Source: a virus
Reading direction: 5' to 3' (one strand)
DNA: 20,977 nucleotides
Virus record (IMG/VR): IMGVR_UViG_3300049595_001567
Span: 1 to 20,977 of that record
Numbering within the stretch: the first letter of the stretch is position 1; each line of letters begins with the position of its first letter. A program made the translations under genes and the position numbers. Of the stretch, positions 4,460-11,828 are shown in pieces. The notes below the pieces were generated by a model. The model was not told the origin of the DNA. It worked only from the letters and a program-made list of their open reading frames with translations, and ran no database searches.

Positions 4460-5499
4460 AGTGGATACCTCACAATCACAATTCCGGAACCTCCAGCGCG
4501 AGTGTCCGCCTCACTTGCCGCGCCACCAGCCCCAACGGTAACAGCATGATCCCCAACCGCAATAGTGGCAAAACCATACAAGAGGCCACCGGCACCTCCA
4601 CCACCACCGGCAACAGAAGAGTCAGCCGTACCCTGACCACCACCACCACCCCCACCGGTGTTAGTCGTGCCAGCTACGGCCGTAAATCCGCTACCGCCGC
4701 CTCGACCTCCGCCGCCTATTCCACCGAAACCTGGCTCTTTAGCTGTGCTCCCACGAATACCACCGCCACCACCACCAGCGTAATAAGTCATTGTGCCAGA
4801 AATATCGAACTGTCTGCCAGCGCCACCATCACCTGCCCGTTGGGGCGTAGCCGCAGCGCGAGGAGTGCCGCCACTTAGACCGATAGCAGCAGCACCACCA
4901 CCACCACCACCGGATCGGTCAGTTATAAGGGAGCCTGCAGAGCGCCCACCGTCGTTACCCTGCCCAGCAGTTCCAGTACCACCCGAGCCCGTATCTGAGC
5001 CACCACCACCACCAGAACCGCCGGTGTTTCCGGCAACATTCAAATAATCTCCACCAGCCCCACCGCCCGTAGCCGTTCCCACAGTAGCCAAAATTGAATT
5101 AGTGCCATCAGTTCCCTTTAGGTTGCCGGAGCCACCACCACCGCCAGCAACAATCAAATACTCAATCTCGCCACCAGCAGTCACCGACACAGTTCCATTG
5201 CTAGTGAAAGTGTGAACCCCATACTCCACACCCTGAACAGTTACTGTCCCGAAAGTTCCACCCGTAGCCACAACAGAACCAGGGCTTGTAGAAAACTCCT
5301 GCCACTGCGAACCGGAATAGTAGGTGAGCTGGTCGGAGTCTTTTAAAAAAGCAAACTGGCCCTCAACCGCAGTCCCAATCGCTGAACCACGCGCAGCAGT
5401 CCCAGCAAACACCAGAACACCCTGCATCAGATAATCGTTGATGTCATCCTCGTCAAGAACCTCACCAGCGACAAACTCTTTGTAACCGCCTGCAGCCAT
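4456..5499 (-). CDS. Glycine-rich tail fibre / receptor-binding protein
   Basis: The 347-residue protein has an N-terminal module (residues 1-70) shared with the next upstream gene (ending EGQFAFLKDSDQLTYYSG), a short beta linker (GTVTVQGVEYGVHTFTSNGT), then YLIVAGGGGG and about 200 residues rich in GGGG-type runs, ending SGIVIVRYPL. The glycine-rich domain with an IVIVRY end is characteristic of phage tail-fibre tips, where polyglycine helices form a rigid receptor-binding tip. It follows the hub gene and precedes the small fibre-associated protein. ATG 5499 directly follows the upstream stop. Confidence 0.8.
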   Translation of the reverse strand: MAAGGYKEFVAGEVLDEDDINDYLMQGVLVFAGTAARGSAIGTAVEGQFAFLKDSDQLTYYSGSQWQEFSTSPGSVVATGGTFGTVTVQGVEYGVHTFTSNGTVSVTAGGEIEYLIVAGGGGGSGNLKGTDGTNSILATVGTATGGGAGGDYLNVAGNTGGSGGGGGSDTGSGGTGTAGQGNDGGRSAGSLITDRSGGGGGGAAAIGLSGGTPRAAATPQRAGDGGAGRQFDISGTMTYYAGGGGGGIRGSTAKEPGFGGIGGGGRGGGSGFTAVAGTTNTGGGGGGGQGTADSSVAGGGGGAGGLLYGFATIAVGDHAVTVGAGGAASEADTRAGGSGIVIVRYPL

Positions 5500-5709
5500 T
5501 TAGAAATCTCCCCAACTTGTAGTGAAAACCGTCAACTTGTCATCATCTTTTAGAAACGCGAACATACCCTCCGAAGGCGAAAGAATCGCAGCATCCCGAG
5601 CCGCAGCCGAAGCAAACACCATAATCATCTGATCCATCATGAAAGTGTTTACCTCCGAGGCAAGAAGGACATTCCCATCCTGGAACACCTTGAACCCTGC
5701 ACCAGCCAC
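5500..5709 (-). CDS. Short tail protein duplicating the fibre N-terminal module
   Basis: The 69-residue protein aligns by eye with the first 70 residues of the adjacent fibre protein: G(F/Y)K-F--G-VL---(V/I)N--(M/L)M, then VFA--AAR--AI and EG-FAFLKD-D-LT. Modules of this kind occur at the start of tail-fibre and minor tail proteins in actinobacteriophages. The start is GTG 5709 with AGGAGG 4 bases upstream. It probably sits at the tail tip, perhaps as a spacer or adaptor between hub and fibre. Confidence 0.65.
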   Translation of the reverse strand: MAGAGFKVFQDGNVLLASEVNTFMMDQMIMVFASAAARDAAILSPSEGMFAFLKDDDKLTVFTTSWGDF

Positions 5710-5717
5710 AACGCCTC

Positions 5718-6923
5718 CTAGAAACCAAGAACGCCTGGAGCGCCCTCACCTATTGTACCGAACTCCGGGTCACCGATAACGAACAAGGATGTCTGCAACG
5801 AACCCAGTCCGAACGTCACCTGATGGCTCCCAGGGGACACATCATGCGCGATCTGAATAATCTGCCCGTACCGTTCCACCTTCGCCCCCACCGGAGGATT
5901 ACCCGGTGTGAGTTTCACCTGAGCAACATCACCAATCTCCAACGCAAACACTTCAGCACGTTGCACCGGCGTGATCGCATCAATATCGACCCGCACTGTT
6001 TGGAAACGCAACTGGGGCTCCTGGAACCGCGAGAGCAACAAATCTGCTAAACCCTCGACCGTCACCGAATCATCAATCAGAGTGTCCACCGTCAACTCAA
6101 CAATCCCATAACGGGTTTGTGACAAAGCACCATTAGCTACAGCCGTAGACCCAGGGCTCGTCACTGTAATCGAGTTGTAAAGTTGCTCAGTACCGTAATC
6201 GAGTGTGGCAGGGGCAAACGGAATCCCAATCCCATCATCCGCAAACACTGTCACGTTATCCACTGTTGGTGTGGTGAGCCGGTCAACAAACGCAACGCGC
6301 CCCGACTTATCAATAAACAACAGTCCACCCTCAGACTGCTCCACCTGTTGCAAATACGACAGCACGTTACCGTCAAACACGTCAGCACCCAGCAGAGAGT
6401 TTCCGGCATCTATCGCACGATCCGCTAACGGCCAATCCACTGAAGGTTGCGACAACACTGCCTCAACGCGGGCACCCGTCAACTGTGCCACCGCAGTGCC
6501 CGGAGTCAACTCCTGTTGTGCAAGAAACGTGAAACCATCCGCAGCCTCCAACGAAGCAGACTGCCGACCATTCGGCTCGAAATCAAAATTCCAATCAAGA
6601 ATCTTCCCCACATACTGAACCGCCGTACCATTAGCCAGCACGCGCACATCACGGCGAGGCACAATATCCCCGAAAAAAGGTGAACTCGTATACAAAGGGT
6701 CGAACGCACGATCCTCATTATTCACTGTCACCGACAACGTGCCAGCATTGAACCTGTCAAGGTCACGGTTCTTACCCCGAACGAAAGACACGCCCGTCAC
6801 CCTCGAAGTGATGTCCGTGAATGAAATTCCACCAATCGTGAACTCGGTAGAACCGATAACACCCGCCACCGGGTCATCTAACGTGAACGCTTTAGACAAC
6901 CCCAGCTCAACCGTTACAGACAT
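5718..6923 (-). CDS. Minor tail protein / tail hub
   Basis: The 401-residue protein follows the tape measure with a one-base stop/start overlap (TAATG), the usual place of distal tail or hub proteins. It opens with MSVTVELGLSKAFTLDDPVAGVIG and has an early beta-rich part with RGKNRDLDRFNAGTLSVTVNN and NEDRAFDP, then a hub-like middle (GLLFIDKSGRVAFVDR). This arrangement is familiar from actinobacteriophage minor tail proteins that carry an N-terminal Dit-like part and a gp27-like part. No enzymatic motif was seen. It would connect the tail tube to the fibres encoded next. Confidence 0.75.
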   Translation of the reverse strand: MSVTVELGLSKAFTLDDPVAGVIGSTEFTIGGISFTDITSRVTGVSFVRGKNRDLDRFNAGTLSVTVNNEDRAFDPLYTSSPFFGDIVPRRDVRVLANGTAVQYVGKILDWNFDFEPNGRQSASLEAADGFTFLAQQELTPGTAVAQLTGARVEAVLSQPSVDWPLADRAIDAGNSLLGADVFDGNVLSYLQQVEQSEGGLLFIDKSGRVAFVDRLTTPTVDNVTVFADDGIGIPFAPATLDYGTEQLYNSITVTSPGSTAVANGALSQTRYGIVELTVDTLIDDSVTVEGLADLLLSRFQEPQLRFQTVRVDIDAITPVQRAEVFALEIGDVAQVKLTPGNPPVGAKVERYGQIIQIAHDVSPGSHQVTFGLGSLQTSLFVIGDPEFGTIGEGAPGVLGF

Positions 6924-8665
6924 TACGCGCTCGCAAACACTGGGCCGCTAGACCGTTCGTAACGTTTTATAGCGTTGACAACCACTTCCCCGAGGCGCGC
7001 ATCAGCTACGTTCGCGTTGATCGTAATGTTGTACGTGTTCCCCATCGACCCCATCTTGCTCAACGGGATAACCGCTTCGGGGCCAGCCTCACCAATCAGC
7101 GCACTCGTTGGGCCGGTCACAATGCCACCGGCGGCCAACGGCACCAACTCCGGAACTTCCACCCGCCCAAACTTCACCTCAGCCACCAAAGCAAACTCTG
7201 CCTTGCCAAGCTCGCGCTGTACCGCATTTACGGCTCGGATGATGACATTGAAACCTCGCACAAAAAAGTTGATGAAGTTCTCGAACCCAGTAATCATGCC
7301 GTTGATTACATTGGCGAACACAATCTGCAAGCCGATGAAAATGTTTTTGAATATCGGGCCGAACTCCTCAAAGAAGGTTTGAACATTCTCAAACGCTGCA
7401 ATGAAAAAGCCGACCGCAGCAACAAGAACAACCCCAATAAGTTCTCCAATGAACACAAGAATCGGCGTGAGGAACTCGATAAGGCTGATGACGTGAGGCA
7501 GAATCTTCTCAATCAAAGGCAGGAACGCCTGAACCAAAGTGATGATGACCGGAGCCAACGCAATAATCAGTTGTGCAAGCACCGGAAGCAAAGCTGTGAC
7601 AATCGGCATCAACGCCTCAATAATTTGCATGAACACCGGCAACAGCGCTTCCAACACTTGCAAGAACACATCTGCCAGAATCGGTGCCAGCTCGAGGATG
7701 ACTGGCAACAACTGCTCGAACAGTTGAACAAACACAGGTAATAGTTGTGCCACTATCTCCAAGAAAAGGCCAGCCAACACACCAAGAATCGGAATCAAAG
7801 GCAAAAACGCCTGCAACAACCCTGGAAGCATTTTCACAATTTCAGTAAGCGCAGGGCCAAGCTCAACAAACACTTTGCCAATCTCAACACCCAAAGTTTC
7901 GAGAACTGGCTGCAACCCAGTCACAAGGTCTGCAAAAATCCCAAGCAATGGATCGCCCGCAGTTTCCATCAGGTTTTCCATAGCGTTAGCAAAACGCTCA
8001 GAACCCTTAGCCGCAGCCTCCGCAGCGCCACCAAACTTGCCCTCAACAACACCGAGGATTACTTCTTGTGCGCCAAGCAAATCACCGGACTCAACAAGAC
8101 CTCTAATCATGTCCTGCTGAGATTCGGAAAACTTTACAGTGCCCTTAGCAATACCGCCCAAAGCACTAAGCGGATCCTCCAAAGCTTTACCCAAAGCCAG
8201 CGACATCGCGCCAACATCTTTACCACTAACAGCAGCCAGGTCGAACGCTGCCGAAAGACTCCTATCGAAAACCCCACCGACCTCATTAGCAGATGACGCC
8301 AGATTGCTAAACCCAAGCAACTTTGCCTGAGTGCTCTTGATAATTTCACCATCAATACCAAGTAGAACTTCCTGCGAATCAGCAAACTTAATCATTCGCT
8401 CAGTAGCAATACCAAGATTCGTGCCAACCGGCAAAGTGTTCTTCGCAACCTGAACTAGAACATTATTGACAGCCTGTGCTTCTTCAGCAGCTAACACAGC
8501 GCTCTTGATAAAGCCGCCAATAGCGCCCACAGTGAACGCGCCAGCAATAAGCCCGCCCATCCCCTTCAGCTTCTTGCCGAAGCCATCCATGGCACTACTA
8601 GCCTGATTCAACCCCGTGAGGTCAGCCTTATATGTAATTGGGAGAGTTATGCCTTTAGAAGCCAT
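6923..8665 (-). CDS. Tail tape measure protein
   Basis: The 580-residue protein is the longest here. It has a Gly/Ala-rich N-terminus with a hydrophobic segment (about 35-60), a helical middle, a very hydrophobic section of twelve 11-residue units (about 276-407), further hydrophobic helices to 480, and the C-terminal signature GGIVTGPTSALIGEAGPEAV (about 513-532) followed by NITINANVADARLGEVVVNAIKRYE, a common end of phage tape measures. It sets tail length and helps DNA entry at infection. Using the rule of about 1.5 angstrom per residue gives a tail near 90 nm, an estimate only. No lysozyme or peptidase domain was seen. Start ATG 8665 overlaps the preceding stop by one base. Confidence 0.92.
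   Translation of the reverse strand: MASKGITLPITYKADLTGLNQASSAMDGFGKKLKGMGGLIAGAFTVGAIGGFIKSAVLAAEEAQAVNNVLVQVAKNTLPVGTNLGIATERMIKFADSQEVLLGIDGEIIKSTQAKLLGFSNLASSANEVGGVFDRSLSAAFDLAAVSGKDVGAMSLALGKALEDPLSALGGIAKGTVKFSESQQDMIRGLVESGDLLGAQEVILGVVEGKFGGAAEAAAKGSERFANAMENLMETAGDPLLGIFADLVTGLQPVLETLGVEIGKVFVELGPALTEIVKMLPGLLQAFLPLIPILGVLAGLFLEIVAQLLPVFVQLFEQLLPVILELAPILADVFLQVLEALLPVFMQIIEALMPIVTALLPVLAQLIIALAPVIITLVQAFLPLIEKILPHVISLIEFLTPILVFIGELIGVVLVAAVGFFIAAFENVQTFFEEFGPIFKNIFIGLQIVFANVINGMITGFENFINFFVRGFNVIIRAVNAVQRELGKAEFALVAEVKFGRVEVPELVPLAAGGIVTGPTSALIGEAGPEAVIPLSKMGSMGNTYNITINANVADARLGEVVVNAIKRYERSSGPVFASA
7445..7840 (-). repeat. Coding repeat: twelve 11-residue units in the tape measure
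   Basis: Residues 276-407 of the tape measure divide without gaps into twelve 11-residue units, such as LPVFVQLFEQL, LPVILELAPIL, ADVFLQVLEAL, LPVFMQIIEAL and MPIVTALLPVL. Hydrophobic residues recur at fixed positions, with LP or AP pairs often at the unit border. The DNA itself is diverged, so the repeat is at protein level. Confidence 0.7.
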
Positions 8666-9240
8666 TAGACGGAACCTCCGCGCCCGATGCCCCTAGAGAT
8701 CTGTTCCGCATAAGTTGCCAAACTAGCCTCAACTTTTCTGATAAGCGCAGGCCGTTCCCGCATAAAGTTCGCCCAAACAAAACGGCCACCCTTACCGCCG
8801 GCACTCAACCGGCTCACCTTCGTCAACCGGCTCACCAAATCCTCACCCTGACCATTGATGAAGTACGGCTGAAGGCCACCCTTGCTGTAGTTGCCGTTAT
8901 TGTATTGACCTTTAGTTCCTGCCAAGTCAGCAATCTTCAACGCTGCCTGATTAGGGGAAGTGTAAATCTCAAAGCGAGCAACAGCACCCTTACCGCCACC
9001 GGGAGTGATATGAGTCGAAGCTTTCACGTTGCCCCAACCCGTGCGCCCCTTATGCCCAAACCCTCGAACAGAACCAGGAACACCAAGGCGGGGAACAAGC
9101 GCCGCAATGCGCGCACCCGTAGGCGCGAGATCCGATTTCAAACCCTGAATCAAACGTTTGCGAATGTCAGGGTCAATCGCCTTGACCTGCTTAGCCGCTA
9201 GACGTAACGCAGAAGAATCAATAACGGGATACACAGGCAT
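8665..9240 (-). CDS. HK97 gp10-like / minor structural protein
   Basis: The 191-residue protein is basic, with a helical N-terminus (LRLAAKQVKAIDPDIRKRLIQGLK), a Gly-rich middle and a C-terminal helix (ALIRKVEASLATYAEQISRGI). The general pattern (N-terminal helix, APTGARIAALVP segment, C-terminal helix after WANFMRERP) resembles HK97 gp10-type head-tail proteins. Its place between the chaperone genes and the tape measure is unusual for gp10, which normally precedes the tail tube gene, so it may have another tail role. GAAGGAG lies 8 bases before ATG 9240, a strong independent ribosome site. Confidence 0.55.
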   Translation of the reverse strand: MPVYPVIDSSALRLAAKQVKAIDPDIRKRLIQGLKSDLAPTGARIAALVPRLGVPGSVRGFGHKGRTGWGNVKASTHITPGGGKGAVARFEIYTSPNQAALKIADLAGTKGQYNNGNYSKGGLQPYFINGQGEDLVSRLTKVSRLSAGGKGGRFVWANFMRERPALIRKVEASLATYAEQISRGIGRGGSV

Positions 9241-9264
9241 AGGGAAAACTCCTTCACCCCTATT

Positions 9265-9683
9265 CTACCGCCGGCCCCGCTTACCACTCTGGGCCTGAGA
9301 ACGCGCCACAATGTAACGGCTCATAGTCCAAAGCATCCGAGGTTCCTGCTCCATTAGGACACTGGGAGCAATCCCGGTTTCAACAGCGAGAGCAGCGATC
9401 TCCCAATGAAGGCTCGAATCACCGAGCCCGACTATTTTTTTGCGGAAGCCTCAGAAACCATCGAAACAGACTCAACCCACTTGTCAAACTCGTCAGTGGT
9501 TTGCGCTGTGCGCTTCAGAGCGTGCCACGCCAGGAAGAACATATGCGTCAAGCGCACTTCTTTTTCCAGGCGGGCAACACTCAAATCGAAGCGTGCCTCG
9601 AACGCAATGAGATCTGCAGCAATCGCTGAACACTCAACCGTGGTTTCGTCAATGTAGGTTACTCGTAGGTTTATTGGATTCAT
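9265..9683 (-). CDS. Tail assembly chaperone, long form made by -1 frameshift
   Basis: The long product joins the 83-residue upstream reading frame to a 56-residue extension in the -1 frame, giving 139 residues. After the A7 slippery site the -1 frame continues IVGLGDSSLHWEIAALAVETG and ends GKRGRR before TAG 9265. The extension contains IAPSVLMEQEPRMLWTM, matching the usual second-frame pattern of chaperones (a short helix, xxPxxhh, then PRMLxTM). These gpG/gpGT-type proteins bind the tape measure and recruit tail tube subunits; the short:long ratio is set by the frameshift. The extension has no start codon of its own in a sensible place, so frameshifting is its only likely route. Confidence 0.8.
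9432..9683 (-). CDS. Tail assembly chaperone, short form
   Basis: The 83-residue product of normal reading ends ...VSEASAKK at TAG 9432. It lies directly after the major tail protein gene (2 bases between stop and start) and before the tape measure, the conserved position for the gpG-like chaperone. The helical content (AADLIAFEARFDLSVARLEKE, MFFLAWHALKRT) and aromatic pattern (FLAWHALKRTG-like) agree with the family. It contains the slippery heptamer at its 3' end. Ribosome binding is weak (AGGGG about 17 bases upstream), suggesting coupling to the tail tube gene. Confidence 0.8.
   Translation of the reverse strand: MNPINLRVTYIDETTVECSAIAADLIAFEARFDLSVARLEKEVRLTHMFFLAWHALKRTAQTTDEFDKWVESVSMVSEASAKK
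9435..9441 (-). other. A7 slippery site for -1 ribosomal frameshift
   Basis: On the minus strand the sequence reads GCA AAA AAA TAG in the zero frame. A AAA AAA fits the X-XXY-YYZ slippery rule, with the zero-frame stop right after it. Shifting back one base reads ATA GTC GGG and stays open for 57 codons. Confidence 0.8.
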
Positions 9684-9685
9684 GC

Positions 9686-10099
9686 TTAGACAGTACCCCT
9701 AGTGACAGTACCTGAGCTCAATCCCCACGAGGTGCTGAACGTGGCTAAATCCCCGACACTGGAAGCCAACGGGCTGTACTCAGTGACCAAAAAAACTCCG
9801 GAATAAGACGGGTTGCTCGAAGTAACAGCAGAACCGTTAGGAATTACCGTGACGGTTGCGCCGGTTCCCAGAAGCGGGAAGATGACAGCATCCACGCCAC
9901 CCGAAGCGGCGAAGTCCTGGTGCCAGTCAAGAGTCACAGAAGCATCCTTCAGGCCAGAAATACGCTGAACGAAGGTGTTACCGAAAGCGGTGGTTTCCTG
10001 CTCGGCTGCGGACATCTCAAAAGTGACCGCGGCAATATCGGAACTGAAATCAGTACCGTTGATTGTGATGTTGTAGTTAGTAGCGACAAACTTTGCCAC
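9686..10099 (-). CDS. Major tail (tube) protein
   Basis: The 137-residue protein is beta-rich, beginning MAKFVATNYNITINGTDFS and containing ETTAFGNTFVQRISGLKDAS, the motif EQETTAFG...GLKDASVTLDW that marks tail tube subunits of siphoviruses. The C-terminus (GVFLVTEYSPLASSVGDLATFSTSW) fits the same fold: S-x-x-VGDLATFS is recurrent in these proteins. It polymerises around the tape measure to form the tail tube. The start is GTG 10099 with a strong AAGGAGA 6 bases upstream. The gene follows the tail terminator and precedes the chaperones, the conserved order. Confidence 0.85.
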   Translation of the reverse strand: MAKFVATNYNITINGTDFSSDIAAVTFEMSAAEQETTAFGNTFVQRISGLKDASVTLDWHQDFAASGGVDAVIFPLLGTGATVTVIPNGSAVTSSNPSYSGVFLVTEYSPLASSVGDLATFSTSWGLSSGTVTRGTV

Positions 10100-10109
10100 A
10101 GTTTTCTCC

Positions 10110-10511
10110 TTATAGTGCGAACACGGTCACGGCAAAATCTGCCGATAAATATGTGATATCTCCAATTGTAACGGAGGTCACGTTAGTCATCTCAGAAACC
10201 CTCGTGTCAAAAGCGTTCCCGCCCAGAGTGCGATCTATCTCAATGGCTGTCTTCAACGAACCCGAACCAGTCGAAATGAGTGCATCCAAGTTTTTCTGCG
10301 CCTGCACTGTCGCAATGCGCCCGAAAATCACTGTCACCACGAAACTGTATTCGGTCAACCCTTTAGCGAAAGCACTGTTGTAGGTGACTGAACCCAACTG
10401 CACAACAGCAGCGGGCATCATCGGATCGTCAGGAATCTCCGCATAAGTGCGAAGGCCCGTAATCGTGTTCATGTTGGTTGCGAGGCCAGCCCGCATCAGG
10501 CTAATGCTCAC
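10110..10511 (-). CDS. Tail terminator / tail completion protein
   Basis: The 133-residue protein starts at GTG 10511, which overlaps the upstream TGA (GTGA). It has the pattern of small tail terminator proteins: an N-terminal helix (SLMRAGLATNMNTITGLRTY), a central segment with PDDPMMPAAVVQLGSV, a long strand (YSFVVTVIFGRI), a helix (ATVQAQKNLDALIS) and C-terminal strands (LSADFAVTVFAL). Such proteins cap the tail tube and join it to the head. Position between the connector and tube genes agrees. Confidence 0.7.
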   Translation of the reverse strand: MSISLMRAGLATNMNTITGLRTYAEIPDDPMMPAAVVQLGSVTYNSAFAKGLTEYSFVVTVIFGRIATVQAQKNLDALISTGSGSLKTAIEIDRTLGGNAFDTRVSEMTNVTSVTIGDITYLSADFAVTVFAL

Positions 10512-11128
10512 GCGAAACGAATCTTCCTGTAAGGCTGAATCAGCCGTTCCACATCAGGGTCAAGCCTGCCGATTCTAACCACTCCGCTGTCGCTAAATCC
10601 GAGCACCCCCGTTGGAGATTCGTACCGCTTGTAGGCCCTAAGTGAGCTGAGGATGGTTGCCTGTTTGATAGCGGAAGGAATCGAAGCAAACCCGAACACA
10701 CCCGTCACCTGCACGCTCGCCTGATTACTGTTCACGTTCCTTGGCTCATACACCGGCCACAGATAGTCACCGATCGCCCGAATCCTGGTCGCTGGTGTGG
10801 AAATTCCACCAGCCAAACCATTCAACGGCTCCAATTGGTAATCCTTAGCAGCCCAAGTGATATCAAACGTGCCGTTGCCGGTGCTGTCAGACTTCAACGT
10901 GGTCACCGAAATGATGTCATCCGTTTCCACCAAATAAATGTCCTGCGGAATATACACACGAGCCACAGCTGTTGCACCCGTGCTGAAAAACACGCGCTCA
11001 GTGTAAGCATCAATGTCGCGAGAGCTGGACTCAATCGCCATCTCCAACAACCCGTCATCAATCGTGTCGGTGATGCGGGCTGCAGCCTTCACCTCGGAAA
11101 GTGTCGCGTACCCATTCACAATCGCCAA
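10508..11128 (-). CDS. Head-tail connector (gp6-like adaptor)
   Basis: The 206-residue protein starts at TTG 11128 with GGAGG 6 bases upstream. The N-terminus (YATLSEVKAAARITDTIDDGLLEMAIESSSRDIDAYTERVF) is the helical core of gp6/gp15-type adaptor proteins that bind the portal ring. A beta insertion follows, then a C-terminal helix (IPSAIKQATILSSLRAYKRYESP) and a tail ending RLIQPYRKIRFA. It forms part of the neck. It is the first classic structural gene after the sugar-modification cassette, 21 bases from its last gene, so it is probably on the same transcript. Confidence 0.8.
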   Translation of the reverse strand: MAIVNGYATLSEVKAAARITDTIDDGLLEMAIESSSRDIDAYTERVFFSTGATAVARVYIPQDIYLVETDDIISVTTLKSDSTGNGTFDITWAAKDYQLEPLNGLAGGISTPATRIRAIGDYLWPVYEPRNVNSNQASVQVTGVFGFASIPSAIKQATILSSLRAYKRYESPTGVLGFSDSGVVRIGRLDPDVERLIQPYRKIRFA

Positions 11129-11149
11129 AATAAACCTCCAACCACCATT

Positions 11150-11818
11150 CTACCGCCCGGCCTCCCACCCGTTCAGTCTGCGCCGTTCCACATCCCAAAA
11201 CCCTGCGCTGAAATCCGCTCGTGCCACCTTGTCGTAATACAGGGCCGCGTTCGTGGGAAAAGTGCGAGCGTTCTTCTCAAACAAATCTGAGTCGGAATTT
11301 ATTGTCGAACTGTTGTCATGAATCATCGGCACCTCGATTGACCGGATCGTAACCCCAGCCTGCTCCGCACGAAACGTATAATCGTTGTCCTCACAGAATG
11401 CTGGAAAGAAACGCTCATCAAACAAACCCACACGCCTGACAGCCTCATAGCCGAGCGCAAACGTCTGCCAGTTAGGGAACATCTTAGACAGGGTTATCTC
11501 GTCTGTACGGGCCTCTGAGAGCCTCTGAAGGGCACCAGGCTCGAAACGCACGTCATTCGAGGCAAAAAACCAGCGTTCAGCATACGGAAACGACTTTATC
11601 CCCAAATTCCATGACGCTGCCACCCCCAAGTTAGCTGGCATCGGCAGGTAGGTGGTGTGCTCCACACACGCCGGCACATCAATCGCCATATCCTCGAGCA
11701 CGGAGCTGGCCCCGTTGTCAATGATAAGCAAATGTTCTACCGGGTAGTCAATGCTCGACACCATGCGATCCAGTAGGTCGTAACGGTTTAGCACCGGCAC
11801 AATCAGGTTCTCCAACAC
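11150..11818 (-). CDS. Family 2 glycosyltransferase
   Basis: A GT-A fold transferase. After an initial strand (NLIVPVLNRYDLL) come LLIIDNG (about 30-36) with the nucleotide-binding Asp, the NLGVAASWNLG motif (about 63-73), the SNDV metal-site region (about 87-90) and a late EDNDYTFRAEQAG motif (about 143-155) holding the likely catalytic base. It would move a sugar from a nucleotide-sugar onto an acceptor. The start is taken as GTG 11818 because GAGGTGG lies about 5 bases upstream; the longer reading from 11908 overlaps the methyltransferase gene by 80 bases and adds sequence outside the fold. The product is 222 residues. Donor and acceptor are unknown. Confidence 0.82.
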   Translation of the reverse strand: MLENLIVPVLNRYDLLDRMVSSIDYPVEHLLIIDNGASSVLEDMAIDVPACVEHTTYLPMPANLGVAASWNLGIKSFPYAERWFFASNDVRFEPGALQRLSEARTDEITLSKMFPNWQTFALGYEAVRRVGLFDERFFPAFCEDNDYTFRAEQAGVTIRSIEVPMIHDNSSTINSDSDLFEKNARTFPTNAALYYDKVARADFSAGFWDVERRRLNGWEAGR

Positions 11819-11828
11819 AGAAACCACC

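Noticed and set aside
4585-5170. Repetitive CCA/CCG triplets that look like a DNA repeat array or CRISPR
   Set aside because: The repeats are in frame with glycine codons of the tail fibre, have no fixed unit or spacer and no cas genes nearby.
7745-8296. Plus-strand frame (183 codons) opposite the tape measure
   Set aside because: The minus-strand tape measure is unmistakable here; the plus frame is Asn/Gln/His/Arg-rich, as expected of the complement of its codons.
8665-9240. Reading this gene as a second major tail or minor tail fibre protein
   Set aside because: There are no tube or fibre motifs; the helical ends and basic middle fit a gp10-like protein better, though its position is unusual.
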